A stretch of 64,000 nt of DNA from Duganella rivi. GTDB lineage: Bacteria; Pseudomonadota; Gammaproteobacteria; Burkholderiales; Burkholderiaceae_D. Positions 21,933 to 31,393 of this stretch are shown here, one piece after another (positions within the stretch are counted from its first letter, which is position 1; every line of letters begins with the position of its first letter). The stretch is taken from positions 434,001-498,000 of the forward strand of contig NZ_WWCK01000003.1 in NCBI RefSeq assembly GCF_009857435.1. The letters are read 5' to 3'. The notes beneath the pieces were generated by a model. The model had not been told where the DNA came from. It searched no databases and saw only the letters and a program-made list of their open reading frames with translations. The position numbers and the translations under genes were made by a program.

Positions 21933-22601
21933 ATGCGATTGAGAATCCTGATTGCCGCGCTGGCGGCTTTCAGCGGGGCCGCACATTCTGCGGATCTGCT
22001 AAGCCAGCAATGCGTGGCCTGCCACGCCATCACCAAACCGTCGTCCACTTCGCTGGAACGGCTGTGGGACCGCAAGGGCCCGGACCTGTACTACGCCGGT
22101 AACAAGTTCAACAAGCCGTGGCTGGTGAACTGGCTGCAAAACCCGACCACCATCCGCGCCGCCGGCGTGATGTATGCGAAGGCGGTCAAGCCATCCGCCG
22201 ACAAATCGGCCGACGTGGTCGATGCGGCCCAACTGCCGGCCCACCCGAAACTGTCGGCTGCCGATGCCGCCACGGCTGCCGATCTGCTGATGGCGCTCAA
22301 GGTCGACGGCCTGGTCACGGCCGGTGCGTTCAAGGGCGAACCGGGCGGCTCGATGGCGCCGATGCTGTTCTCCAAGCTGCGCGGCTGCACCTCGTGCCAC
22401 GCCGCCAAGCCGGGCGACAAGCCGACCTCGGCGCCCGAGATGTATAGCGCCGGCGACCGCTTGCAACCGGACTTCGTGCACGCCTACGTCACCAATCCGC
22501 AGAAGTTCGATCCGCACACGTGGATGCCGACGCTCGGCCTGAACGAGGCTGACCTGCAAAAGCTGACCGCCTACATCAGCACCTTGAGGGAGAAAAAATA
22601 A
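21933..22601 (+). CDS. ncgB: periplasmic diheme cytochrome c (NcgB-like)
   Basis: This 222-residue protein has a signal peptide ending AAHSAD. Two heme motifs are present: CVACH in the N-terminal domain and CTSCH near residue 150. Candidate Met ligands are VMYAKAV and TWMPTLG. Two cytochrome-c folds in tandem would shuttle electrons to the oxidase or NirK. It follows ncgA by 14 bases with CAGGAG, and its stop overlaps the next start (TAATG). Position matches ncgB in Nitrosomonas. Confidence 0.82.
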   Translation: MRLRILIAALAAFSGAAHSADLLSQQCVACHAITKPSSTSLERLWDRKGPDLYYAGNKFNKPWLVNWLQNPTTIRAAGVMYAKAVKPSADKSADVVDAAQLPAHPKLSAADAATAADLLMALKVDGLVTAGAFKGEPGGSMAPMLFSKLRGCTSCHAAKPGDKPTSAPEMYSAGDRLQPDFVHAYVTNPQKFDPHTWMPTLGLNEADLQKLTAYISTLREKK

Positions 22602-22972
22602 TGCGCTTCTCGCTCAATCATTTTTATGCGCTGGTGGCGCTGGGCATCGCCGTGTGCTCAATGGACGCGGCGCGCGCCGACGAGGCGCACGCCATCAAGG
22701 TCTACAACACCTACTGCGTGCAATGCCACGGCGTCAACCGCGACGGCAACGGCATCAACAGCGCCAGCATGGCAGTCAAGCCGCGCGATCACACCGACAC
22801 CAAGGCCATGGGCGACACCCCCGACGAGACCCTGTTCAAGGCAATCAAGGGCGGCGGCCTGGCCGTTAGCAAGTCCGTATTAATGCCGAAATGGGAAGGA
22901 GTTTTAAACGACGACGAAATCAAGGAACTGGTTGCCTATTTGCGCGTGGTCAGCAAGTCCGGCGGCAAGTAA
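22601..22972 (+). CDS. ncgC: periplasmic monoheme cytochrome c (NcgC-like)
   Basis: This 123-residue protein has a signal peptide ending DAARADE and one heme motif (CVQCHGVNRDGNG). The likely Met ligand is in VLMPKWEGVL, and the C-terminal helix is EIKELVAYLRVVSK. It is a class I cytochrome c and the likely direct electron donor to NirK. Translation is coupled to the diheme gene by TAATG; nirK follows 33 bases later. Confidence 0.83.
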   Translation: MRFSLNHFYALVALGIAVCSMDAARADEAHAIKVYNTYCVQCHGVNRDGNGINSASMAVKPRDHTDTKAMGDTPDETLFKAIKGGGLAVSKSVLMPKWEGVLNDDEIKELVAYLRVVSKSGGK

Positions 22973-23005
22973 GGCAGCAAATATTTTCAACCACAAGGAA
23001 GACAA

Positions 23006-23929
23006 ATGAAGAAACTGAGTATGAGTATCGCAGTTGCGCTGGCACTGCTGGGTTCGGCCGCTGTACAAGCGAAAACCGTGAAGATTAACCTGACCGCCAA
23101 GGAAGTCGAAACCCCAATCGACAACAAGGGCACCATGTACCGCTCGTGGACTTATGAAGGCATGGTCCCAGGCCCGGTGATCCACGTGGAAGAAGGCGAC
23201 GTGGTCGAGTTCACCCTGACCAATGACAAGACCAGCAAGAACTCGCACTCGGTCGACTTCCACGCAGCACGCGTGGACGTGGTCAAGGACTTCGAGCAAG
23301 TGAAGCCGGGCGAGAAAGGCAGCTACACCTTCCGCGCCGATTACCCAGGCATCTTCTACTACCACTGCGGCGCTGATCCAATGATCCAGCACATCGCACG
23401 CGGCATGTACGGCGCCATCATCGTTGATCCGAAAGACAAATCGGCCATGCCGAAAGCGGACCGCGAGTACGTCCTGATCCAGTCGGAACTGTACGCCAAC
23501 CCGGACAACCAGGCCGACATGATGGCCAACAAGTGGACCAACGTGATGTTCAACGGCGGCATCTTCAAGTACGACCCAGTACACGATCCAGATGCAACCC
23601 GCATGCTGCAAGCTAAACCGGGCGAGCGCGTACGTATCTACTTCGTCAACGCCGGTGTGAACGAGTTCTCGTCGTTCCACGCCATCGCTGGTATCTGGGA
23701 CAAGGTTTACCCAAGCGGCAATCCGAAGAACGCCCTGACCGGTCTGCAGAGCTACGTGGTTGGCCCTGGCGATGCGGCTAGCTTCGACATCATCTCGCCA
23801 GTTGAAGGCGCGAACGCCCTGGTAACCCACTCGCTGCGTCAAGCACTGACCGGCGCGATCGCCATCCTGCAATACACCAAAGACGCTGATCCAAAAATGG
23901 GTCGCGGCGAAAACATCTTGGTGCGCTAA
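23006..23929 (+). CDS. nirK: copper nitrite reductase NirK (AniA-type loop)
   Basis: This 307-residue protein has a signal peptide ending AVQAK. It reduces nitrite to NO in the periplasm. All ligands are visible: type-1 copper His81, Cys121, His129, Met134 (HSVDFH, YYHCG, IQHIARGMYG) and type-2 copper His86, His120, His275 (DFH, YHC, THSL). Asp84 and His225 (SSFHAIAG) are the catalytic pair. The Cys-to-His loop has seven residues, as in Neisseria AniA, not eight as in Alcaligenes NirK. It follows two cytochromes and an oxidase in the ncgABC-nirK order. A hairpin after the stop may lower expression of the efflux genes downstream. Confidence 0.85.
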   Translation: MKKLSMSIAVALALLGSAAVQAKTVKINLTAKEVETPIDNKGTMYRSWTYEGMVPGPVIHVEEGDVVEFTLTNDKTSKNSHSVDFHAARVDVVKDFEQVKPGEKGSYTFRADYPGIFYYHCGADPMIQHIARGMYGAIIVDPKDKSAMPKADREYVLIQSELYANPDNQADMMANKWTNVMFNGGIFKYDPVHDPDATRMLQAKPGERVRIYFVNAGVNEFSSFHAIAGIWDKVYPSGNPKNALTGLQSYVVGPGDAASFDIISPVEGANALVTHSLRQALTGAIAILQYTKDADPKMGRGENILVR

Positions 23930-23937
23930 GCACTGAC

Positions 23938-23959
23938 ATGGCGGGCTGCGGCCCGCCAT
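23938..23959 (+). terminator. hairpin after nirK, terminator or attenuator
   Basis: A perfect 9-pair stem (ATGGCGGGC with GCCCGCCAT) closes the loop TGCG and is followed by a weak T-rich stretch (TTTAA). It lies 8 bases after the nirK stop, so it probably gives partial termination before the efflux genes. Confidence 0.6.
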
Positions 23960-23989
23960 TTAACCGAATTCAAAAAAAGGAGAGTCAAC

Positions 23990-25282
23990 ATGGGCATCAA
24001 TCGAAGAGGATTCCTTGCCGGCGCCGGCCTGACGCTGGCAGCCATCTCGGTGGTGGGCTACAAATACGGTCACGTCGCGCTCAAGCCGACGGCTGCGCCC
24101 ATGGACTCTGCTCACGCTACTTACACCTGTTCGATGCACCCGCAGGTAGTGCAAGACAAACCGGGCACCTGCCCGATCTGCAATATGAACCTGGTGCGCA
24201 CGCAAGGCGGCGAAGCACCTAAGCATGATCAACACGATCATCACATGGTGCACGTTGATGCCGCCACCCAGCAGCGCATGGGGGTGCAGCTGGCCGCCGT
24301 CAGCATGGCCGAGATGAACCGCACCGTGCGCGCTTACGCCACCTTGTCGGCTGATGAAAGCACCACCGTCGCCGTCAATCCAAAAGTGGAAGGCTGGCTG
24401 CGCCGCGTGCACGTGCAAGGCGTCGGCCAACCGGTGCGCCGCGGCCAGGTGCTGTACGAAATCTACTCGCCGGAGCTGCAACAGCGCCAGCGCGAATACA
24501 TCGACCTGTTGACGCGCAAGGACGGCCTGCTCGGCGGCGACAGCATGACCGTGGTGGGCTCGAATGCCGCCATGGTCGGCAGCCTGTCGAAGGAAAAATT
24601 CCGTGCCCGTTCGCGCCTGCTGGCCGCCGACCTGAGCGAAGACCTGGTCGCCCAGCTGGAGAAAACCCGCCGCATCATCGACGTGGTGCCGGTACGCGCT
24701 GAGCGCGACGGCGTGGTGACGCAATTGACTCTCCACGAAGGAAACTACGTCAACCCGATGCAGCAAATCCTGACCTACGCCGACTACAGCACGGTGTGGG
24801 CCGAGGTATCGCTGTTCCCCGACCAACTGGAATGGGTGCACAACGGCGACACTGTGCAATTCCGCTCGGGCATCGACAAAAGCGCAATGCAGCGCGCCAA
24901 GATCGAGCTGTCCACGCTGCAAATTGACCCAGCAACCCGCACCGCCAAGCTGCGCATGGCGTTGAAAAATCCACGCGGCGCGTTCCGTCCCGGCGCCTTT
25001 GCCGACGTTGAAATCCTGTCCGCCCCCCAGCGCAACCTGGCCGTGCCGCGCGACGCCGTGGTTCGCACCGGCCGTGGCGACTTCGTGGTGGTGGCCGACA
25101 GCGGCGATCACTTCCGCCGCGTCAAAGTCAGCACCGGCCTCGAAACCGACGACCTGGTTGCCATCAACAACGGCTTGAAAGAAGGCGAAAAAGTCGCCGT
25201 CAACGGCCAATTCCTGCTCGACGGCGCCACCCGCACCGCCGCCGCTCCTATGCTGGCCAGCCTGGCCATGGAGATGAAGTAA
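23990..25282 (+). CDS. metal-efflux RND periplasmic adaptor (CusB/CzcB-like) with N-terminal metal-binding domain
   Basis: This 430-residue protein has an N-terminal signal-anchor (RRGFLAGAGLTLAAISVVGY). Residues about 42-68 are a heavy-metal binding domain (YTCSMHPQVVQDKPGTCPICNMNLV) with Cys, His and Met pairs, then a His-rich linker. The membrane-fusion domains follow: barrel (VEGWLRRVHVQGVGQPVRRGQ), helical hairpin (ELQQRQREYIDLLTRKDG) and beta domains. It links the inner-membrane pump to an outer-membrane channel and may hand over copper. It overlaps the pump gene as TAATG. No outer-membrane channel gene is adjacent. Confidence 0.85.
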   Translation: MGINRRGFLAGAGLTLAAISVVGYKYGHVALKPTAAPMDSAHATYTCSMHPQVVQDKPGTCPICNMNLVRTQGGEAPKHDQHDHHMVHVDAATQQRMGVQLAAVSMAEMNRTVRAYATLSADESTTVAVNPKVEGWLRRVHVQGVGQPVRRGQVLYEIYSPELQQRQREYIDLLTRKDGLLGGDSMTVVGSNAAMVGSLSKEKFRARSRLLAADLSEDLVAQLEKTRRIIDVVPVRAERDGVVTQLTLHEGNYVNPMQQILTYADYSTVWAEVSLFPDQLEWVHNGDTVQFRSGIDKSAMQRAKIELSTLQIDPATRTAKLRMALKNPRGAFRPGAFADVEILSAPQRNLAVPRDAVVRTGRGDFVVVADSGDHFRRVKVSTGLETDDLVAINNGLKEGEKVAVNGQFLLDGATRTAAAPMLASLAMEMK

Positions 25283-28200
25283 TGATCGCCCGGGTCATCG
25301 ACTGGTCGATTCGCAACCGCCTGCTGGTGCTGGCAGCGTGCCTGTTGCTGTTGATCGGCGGCGTGGAATCGCTCACCCGCATCAAGCTGGACGCCCTGCC
25401 CGACCTGTCCGATGTCCAAGTGATCGTCCGCACCGAGCTACCGGGCCAAGCGCCGCAACTGGTGGAAGACCAGCTGACCTATCCGCTGGCCGCCTCGCTG
25501 CTGGCGGTGCCGGGCACGCGCGCCGTGCGCGGCTTCTCCATGTTTGGCGAATCTTATGTGTACGTGATTTTCAAGGACGGCACTGATTTGTACTGGGCCC
25601 GTTCGCGCATACTCGAAACGCTGAGCCAAACCACCGGCCGTCTGCCGGCAGGCGCCGTCCCAACCCTCGGCCCGGATGCTTCCGGCGTGGGCTGGGTATT
25701 TGAATACGCGCTGGTCGATAAAAGCGGCCGCACCGATCCTGCGCGCCTGCGCGCCTTGCAGGACTTTTACCTGAAACTGGAATTGCAGTCCGTGCCCGGC
25801 GTGGCCGAAGTGGCCAGCCTGGGCGGCATGGCGCGCCAATTCCAGATCGAAGCTGATCCGGCCCGCCTTGCGGCGCACGGCGTCAGCATGGAGCAGTTGG
25901 CGCAGGCCGTCACCGATGCCAATCGCTCCGGCGGCGGCGCACCACTGGATATGGCACGTGCCGAATACCTGCTGCGCGCTGACGGCTACGTGAAAAATCT
26001 GTCCGACTTCAACGACATTCCTATCGCCACCGAGGGCGGCGTGCTGCGCCTGAAACAGCTGGCCAACGTCAGCACCGGCCCGCAACTGCGCCGCGGCCTG
26101 GCTGATTTGGATGGCAAGGGCGACGTAGTGGGCGGCATCATCGTGATGCGCCACGGCGAAAACGCCATGAGCACCATCGCCGGCGTCAAGCAGCGCCTCG
26201 CCCAGTTGCAAAAGAGCCTGCCGGAAGGCGTGGAAGTGGTGACCACCTACGACCGTTCCTCGCTGATCGAGCGCGCAGTACACACCTTGCGCAACAAGTT
26301 GCTGGAAGAATCGATTGTAGTGGCGGTGATTTGTGGCGTGTTCTTGTTCCGTTTGCGTTCTGCACTGGTAGCGATTGTCACCCTGCCGCTGGGCATACTT
26401 GCCGCGCTGTGGATCATGCGCGTACAAGGTGTATCGGCCAATATTATGTCGCTGGGCGGGATTGCAATTGCGGTCGGCGCCATGGTCGATGGCGCGATTG
26501 TCATGATCGAGAATATGCACCGCCACCTCGAGCAGCACGGCCCGAGCGACGACATTTGGCCGGTGGTGCGCAAGGCCGCCAAGGAAGTCGGCCCGGCGCT
26601 GTTCTTCTCGCTGCTGATTATTACCGTCTCCTTCCTGCCGGTGTTCACGCTGGAAGGCCAGGAAGCGCGCCTGTTTGCACCGCTGGCCTACACCAAGACC
26701 TACGCGATGGCCGCTGCCGCCATGCTGGCAATTACCCTGACGCCGGTGCTGATGGGCTACGCCATCAAGGGCAAGCTGCCGCCGGAATCGGCCAACCCGG
26801 TCAACCGCGCGCTGAAGCGCGTCTACCGTCCGTTACTGAATGCGGCACTGTATCGTCCGCGTCTGACGATTGTACTGGCGGTATTGTTGCTGGCCAGTAC
26901 CGCTGTACCGCTCAGCCGTATTGGCAGTGAATTCATGCCGCCGCTGGATGAAGGCGATCTGCTGTACATGCCGACCACGCTGCCGTCGGTGTCCGCCGCC
27001 GAAGCGGCCGACCTGCTGCAACGTACCGACGCCATCATCGCCGCCATGCCGGAAGTCGCGCGCGTGTTCGGCAAGGCCGGCCGCGCGGATACCGCCACCG
27101 ATCCGGCGCCCCTGTCGATGATGGAAACCACCATCATGCTGAAGCCGCGTTCGGAGTGGCCGGCAGGTTCGGCTAAAAATAACGCTGAACTGATCGCCAA
27201 GCTGGATGAAACCGTGCGCCTGGCGGGACTGACCAATTCCTGGGGCTTCCCGATCAAGACCCGCATCGATATGCTGTCCACCGGCGTGCGCAGCGCGCTT
27301 GGCTTGAAAATAAGCGGCCCCGACCTGGTGGAACTGGAAAAGCAAGCGGCGCAAGTCGAAGCCCTGCTGCGCGCAGTGCCCGGCACGCGCTCGGTGTTTG
27401 CCGACCGCGCACAAGCCGGCCGCTACATCGATGTCGACGTACTGCGCGACCAGGCGGCGCGCTACGGCCTGTCGGTCGCCGAAATCCAGCGCGCCGTGCA
27501 AATGGCGGTTGGCGGCGAAAGCATCGCAACCGTCATCAATGGCCGCGAGCGTTATCCAGTCACGCTGCGCTTCCCGCGCGGTGACCGCAATGGCTTGGCG
27601 GCGCTGTCCGAAATCCGTCTGAAAGCAGCCGACGGCTCCATCGTGCCGCTGCGTGCTGTGGCACGCCTCAGCATTGTCGACGGTCCGACCGAAATCAAGA
27701 GCGAAAACGCGCGCCCAGTGGCCTATGTGTACGTCGATATCGCCGGTGCGGATGCGGGCGGCTACCTGGACGCAGCGCAAGCGGCGCTGGACAACGGCCT
27801 GCAACTGCCACCGGGCTACACCCTGAGCTGGCAAGGGCAGTATCTGAACTTCAAGGAAGCCAAGACGCGCCTGTGGACCGCTGTCGCCATGACGCTGCTG
27901 CTGGTGTCGGGATTGCTGTACCTGCACTTCCGCGACCTGCGCAAAGTGATGCTGGTGCTGGCCTGCCTGCCGTTCTCGGTCATCGGCGGCTTCTGGTTGA
28001 CTTGGCTGCTGGGCTACCAGTTGTCGGTGGCGGTGGTGATCGGCTTGATCGCGCTGGCTGGCGTGGCGACGGAATTCGGCATCGTCATGCTGCTGTACCT
28101 CGATCAAGCCATGGAAGAACGGCCGGACGACGCGTACACCGCCATCCTGTCCGGCGCGCTGCTGCGCCTGCGCCCGAAAGCCATGACGGTGGCGGTGATT

Positions 28201-28461
28201 CTCGGCGGCCTGCTGCCGGTGATGCTGTCCGACGAAGCTGGCGCCGACGTGATGCAACGCATTGCCGCACCGCTGATTGGCGGCATGGTAACCGCGCCGC
28301 TGTTCTCACTAATCGTGATCCCGGCCGTGTACTGGCTGGCCCTGCGGCCTCGTCCAACGGCCGTCGCTGCGGGCTCTGACGCCGCCGCTGTCGCTGCAAT
28401 CACACCTGCTGCCACCGGCACCGCCGTTGACGCCCCGCCAGCGCAAGAGGCACGCCTATGA
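25282..28461 (+). CDS. heavy-metal efflux RND transporter (CusA/CzcA-like)
   Basis: This 1059-residue protein has the HME-RND layout. The first helix is near residue 10 (RNRLLVLAACLLLLIGG), then a porter domain (ELPGQAPQLVEDQLTYPLAASLLAVPG). Helix 4 carries the proton-relay acids (GGIAIAVGAMVDGAIVMIENMHRHLEQ), then a second porter domain and helices 7-12. It would export Cu(I)/Ag(I) or divalent metal from periplasm or cytosol. Position between nirK and cytochrome c maturation genes suggests copper. The stop overlaps resB as ATGA. The C-terminal tail is Ala/Pro-rich and unusually long. Confidence 0.88.
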   Translation: MIARVIDWSIRNRLLVLAACLLLLIGGVESLTRIKLDALPDLSDVQVIVRTELPGQAPQLVEDQLTYPLAASLLAVPGTRAVRGFSMFGESYVYVIFKDGTDLYWARSRILETLSQTTGRLPAGAVPTLGPDASGVGWVFEYALVDKSGRTDPARLRALQDFYLKLELQSVPGVAEVASLGGMARQFQIEADPARLAAHGVSMEQLAQAVTDANRSGGGAPLDMARAEYLLRADGYVKNLSDFNDIPIATEGGVLRLKQLANVSTGPQLRRGLADLDGKGDVVGGIIVMRHGENAMSTIAGVKQRLAQLQKSLPEGVEVVTTYDRSSLIERAVHTLRNKLLEESIVVAVICGVFLFRLRSALVAIVTLPLGILAALWIMRVQGVSANIMSLGGIAIAVGAMVDGAIVMIENMHRHLEQHGPSDDIWPVVRKAAKEVGPALFFSLLIITVSFLPVFTLEGQEARLFAPLAYTKTYAMAAAAMLAITLTPVLMGYAIKGKLPPESANPVNRALKRVYRPLLNAALYRPRLTIVLAVLLLASTAVPLSRIGSEFMPPLDEGDLLYMPTTLPSVSAAEAADLLQRTDAIIAAMPEVARVFGKAGRADTATDPAPLSMMETTIMLKPRSEWPAGSAKNNAELIAKLDETVRLAGLTNSWGFPIKTRIDMLSTGVRSALGLKISGPDLVELEKQAAQVEALLRAVPGTRSVFADRAQAGRYIDVDVLRDQAARYGLSVAEIQRAVQMAVGGESIATVINGRERYPVTLRFPRGDRNGLAALSEIRLKAADGSIVPLRAVARLSIVDGPTEIKSENARPVAYVYVDIAGADAGGYLDAAQAALDNGLQLPPGYTLSWQGQYLNFKEAKTRLWTAVAMTLLLVSGLLYLHFRDLRKVMLVLACLPFSVIGGFWLTWLLGYQLSVAVVIGLIALAGVATEFGIVMLLYLDQAMEERPDDAYTAILSGALLRLRPKAMTVAVILGGLLPVMLSDEAGADVMQRIAAPLIGGMVTAPLFSLIVIPAVYWLALRPRPTAVAAGSDAAAVAAITPAATGTAVDAPPAQEARL

Positions 28462-30257
28462 ACGCCCTGCTCAAACTGCTGCGCTCCATGCGCTTCGCCA
28501 TTGCCATCTTGACGGTGGTTGGCGTGGCGGCCAGCATCGGCTCCATCTTGCAGCAGAACCAGCCAGCGGTAACTTACGTTAGCCGCTACGGCGAATTTTG
28601 GGCTGGCTTCTTCACCCTGTGCGGTCTGACCGATGTGTACCACGCATGGTGGTTCTTCACGCTGCTGGCCTTCATGGCCAGTTCGACCGCGCTGTGCCTG
28701 TGGCAAAACATCCCATCCATGCTGCGCGATATGCGCAGCTACCGCGAAAACAAAAGCCTCGCCAGCCTGCGCCAACTCGAATACCACGTCGAATTCGACG
28801 TACAACAGCCTGGTGCGCAAGCCAGTTTGGCCGCCTACCTGAAATCGCAAGGCTACCGCTACAAACAAGCTGCTGTCGCCGGCGGCACCATGCTGGCCGC
28901 GCGCATGGGCGGCGCGCGCCGCTTCGGCTACATGCTGGTGCATGGCGCCATCGTGCTGATCGCCGTTGGCGGCCTGCTGGACGGCAGCATCTCCTACCGC
29001 GCCAGCATGAGCATTCCTGAAGGTTCCACCAGCAGCACCGGCGTGATCCAGGACGGCGACAGCATCCGCCAACAGCAACTGCCGTTTGCCGTCAAGCTCA
29101 AAGAATTCCGCATCGAACATTACGCCAACGGCCAGCCGAAAGACTTCAGCAGCGATATCGAGATCATCGACGGCGACAAGGTGCTGCCCGCGACTTTGCA
29201 GGTCAACCACCCGTACACCTATCGCGGCGTAACGCTGTTCCAGTCCGGCTTTGCCGACGGCGGCAGCAAGGTCGTGCTCAACATGCTGGGCGCCGCACCG
29301 CAAGTCATCAACGGCACGGTAGGCGAAGCCACGCCGCTGCTGCTGAACGGCCAGCCAGCCACGCTGGAATTCTCCGACCTGCGCGCCATTAACGTGTTCG
29401 ACCGCGATGCACTGCCGTCCAAGAAATGGCATACACGCGGCAAGTTAGGCGAACGTACGCGCGAAGTCGGCCCATCGGTCAGCTTCAGCCTGCGCGATCA
29501 GCAAGGACAGGCTGACGCATGGCTGCTGTACCAAAAACCGGTCGACATCAACGGCGCCAGCTACCGCCTGATCGGCCACCGCGCCGCACAGGCCGAAGAA
29601 ATGGGCTACCTGCGCATTCCAGTCGATGCCGATGGCAGCATCAACACCTACACTCGCCTGATGTCGGCACTCGCCGATCCACAGCAACGCGCCCGCGCCG
29701 CTAAAGTTGTCGCCGCCAAAGCCGCCGATCCACGCCTGGCCGTCACGCTGGAGGCCACGTCCGCCGCACTGATGGAAGGCTTCCACAGCCAAGGCTACCG
29801 CGCCTTGCTGGCCCTGTCTCCGGTGCGCGGCAGCAGCGACGAAGCACTCAAGGTCGCTCGCCTGTATCAGCAACTGCTGGAACGCGCTGCCGCCATGTTG
29901 CTTGACGACGCAGATCCACGCATCGTACACGACGCGCTGGCCGCCCACGACGACGCGCTGATCATGCAGTTGCCAGCCCTGTTCACCTTCGAAAGCTACA
30001 CGCAGGTCAATGCCACCGGCCTGCAAGCCACCCACGCCCCCGGCGCGGCAATGGTGTATCTCGGCTCCGCGCTGCTGGCACTTGGCGTGATCGCCATGTA
30101 CTTCGTGCGCGAACGCCGCCTGTGGCTGTACGCCAATGGCAACAAGCTGCTGCTCGCCTTCAGCGCCAATCGCAACGCGCCCGCACTCGGCGCCGAATTC
30201 GACCTGCATACCGATGCAATCGCACAGCTGGTATGCGCTCCAACCATGACGAGGTAA
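28458..30257 (+). CDS. resB: cytochrome c biogenesis protein ResB (System II)
   Basis: This 599-residue protein has four membrane helices: near 9-29 (MRFAIAILTVVGVAASIGSILQ), 55-75 (WWFFTLLAFMASSTALCLW), 155-175 and a last one near 535 (AMVYLGSALLALGVIAMYFVRERR). A large periplasmic domain lies between helices 3 and 4. The QQNQPAVTYVSRYGEFWA segment is typical of ResB/Ccs1. With CcsA it moves heme across the membrane and attaches it to apocytochromes c. It overlaps the RND gene and is followed 4 bases later by ccsA. Confidence 0.87.
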   Translation: MNALLKLLRSMRFAIAILTVVGVAASIGSILQQNQPAVTYVSRYGEFWAGFFTLCGLTDVYHAWWFFTLLAFMASSTALCLWQNIPSMLRDMRSYRENKSLASLRQLEYHVEFDVQQPGAQASLAAYLKSQGYRYKQAAVAGGTMLAARMGGARRFGYMLVHGAIVLIAVGGLLDGSISYRASMSIPEGSTSSTGVIQDGDSIRQQQLPFAVKLKEFRIEHYANGQPKDFSSDIEIIDGDKVLPATLQVNHPYTYRGVTLFQSGFADGGSKVVLNMLGAAPQVINGTVGEATPLLLNGQPATLEFSDLRAINVFDRDALPSKKWHTRGKLGERTREVGPSVSFSLRDQQGQADAWLLYQKPVDINGASYRLIGHRAAQAEEMGYLRIPVDADGSINTYTRLMSALADPQQRARAAKVVAAKAADPRLAVTLEATSAALMEGFHSQGYRALLALSPVRGSSDEALKVARLYQQLLERAAAMLLDDADPRIVHDALAAHDDALIMQLPALFTFESYTQVNATGLQATHAPGAAMVYLGSALLALGVIAMYFVRERRLWLYANGNKLLLAFSANRNAPALGAEFDLHTDAIAQLVCAPTMTR

Positions 30258-30261
30258 TCAC

Positions 30262-31386
30262 ATGCTTGCGTATTCCCAAAGACTGTTCACCGCGCGGTTC
30301 AACCGCAGCGGCTTATTCCTGATCCTGCTGGCGTCCGCCACCGGCTACACGCTGCTGCGCTACGACGCCTACATGGACATGTTCGACACCGCCATCCTGT
30401 TCGCCAGTGCCATCGGCTTGGCCTGCATGGCGCTGAGCTGGCCCGCGCTGCAAGTATTGAGCGTGTCGTCCGCCGCGTTGGCGCTGGCCGCCATCGGCCA
30501 GTATCGCGGCGACCTCGCGGCAGCCGATCACACTTTCCTGCTCAAGTACTTCCTGTCCAGCCAATCGGCCATCATGTGGATGGGCTTCAGCTACTGGGGC
30601 GCGACCGTGCTGTATGCGCTGGGCTGGCTGCGCCGCGAATCCAGCTGGATGCGCCTTGGCACCCGCACCGCGTGGGCCGGCAGCTTGTTCGGCCTTGTTG
30701 GCCTGCTGGTACGCTGGTACGAGTCCTACTTGATGGGTCCCGACATCGGCCACATTCCGGTCTCTAACCTGTACGAAGTATTTGTGCTGTTTAGCTTCCT
30801 CACCACCATGCTGTACCTGCACCTGGAACACCAATTCGGCAGCCGCCAACTGGGCCTGTTTGCCATGCTTCTGGTGAGCGCCGCCGTGGTCTTCATGTTC
30901 AAGTACGGCGTTGGCGCGCACGAGATCCAGCCGCTGATTCCGGCGCTGAAATCCTACTGGATGAAAGTCCACGTGCCGGCTAACTTCATCGGCTACGGCG
31001 CGTTCTCGATGTCGGCCATGTTTGGCGCGGCGTGGCTGCTGGCCGAACGCAGCTTCTTCGCCAGCCGCTTGCCTAGCCGCGCATGGCTGGACGAGCTGTC
31101 GTACAAGGCCACGGCACTGGGCTTCGTGTTCTTCACCATCGCCACCATCCTCGGCGCGCTGTGGGCAGCCGAAGCCTGGGGCGGCTACTGGTCGTGGGAC
31201 CCGAAAGAGACCTGGGCGCTGATCGTCTGGCTCAACTACGCGGCATGGCTGCACACCCGGCTGGTGAAGAATGTGCGCGGCGCGCTGCTGGCGTGGTGGT
31301 CGCTGGTCGGCTTCGGCATCACCCTGTTTGCATTCCTGGGCGTGAACATGTTCCTGTCCGGCCTGCACTCCTACGGCAGTCTGTGA
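30262..31386 (+). CDS. ccsA: cytochrome c biogenesis protein CcsA/ResC (System II)
   Basis: This 374-residue polytopic protein contains the WWD heme-handling signature (WAAEAWGGYWSWDPKETWALIVWLNYAAWLHTR) and paired conserved His residues, including HVPANFIGY and GLHSYGSL at the end. Together with ResB it forms the heme delivery and ligation complex of System II. Dedicated maturation genes beside two cytochrome c genes suggest the island carries its own assembly line. Confidence 0.88.
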   Translation: MLAYSQRLFTARFNRSGLFLILLASATGYTLLRYDAYMDMFDTAILFASAIGLACMALSWPALQVLSVSSAALALAAIGQYRGDLAAADHTFLLKYFLSSQSAIMWMGFSYWGATVLYALGWLRRESSWMRLGTRTAWAGSLFGLVGLLVRWYESYLMGPDIGHIPVSNLYEVFVLFSFLTTMLYLHLEHQFGSRQLGLFAMLLVSAAVVFMFKYGVGAHEIQPLIPALKSYWMKVHVPANFIGYGAFSMSAMFGAAWLLAERSFFASRLPSRAWLDELSYKATALGFVFFTIATILGALWAAEAWGGYWSWDPKETWALIVWLNYAAWLHTRLVKNVRGALLAWWSLVGFGITLFAFLGVNMFLSGLHSYGSL

Positions 31387-31393
31387 GGCCGCG

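Noticed and set aside
25438-30209. Several long leftward frames opposite the RND and resB genes
   Set aside because: Composition typical of antisense frames in GC-rich DNA (His/Gln/Ala/Arg-rich), no starts with ribosome sites, no domains.
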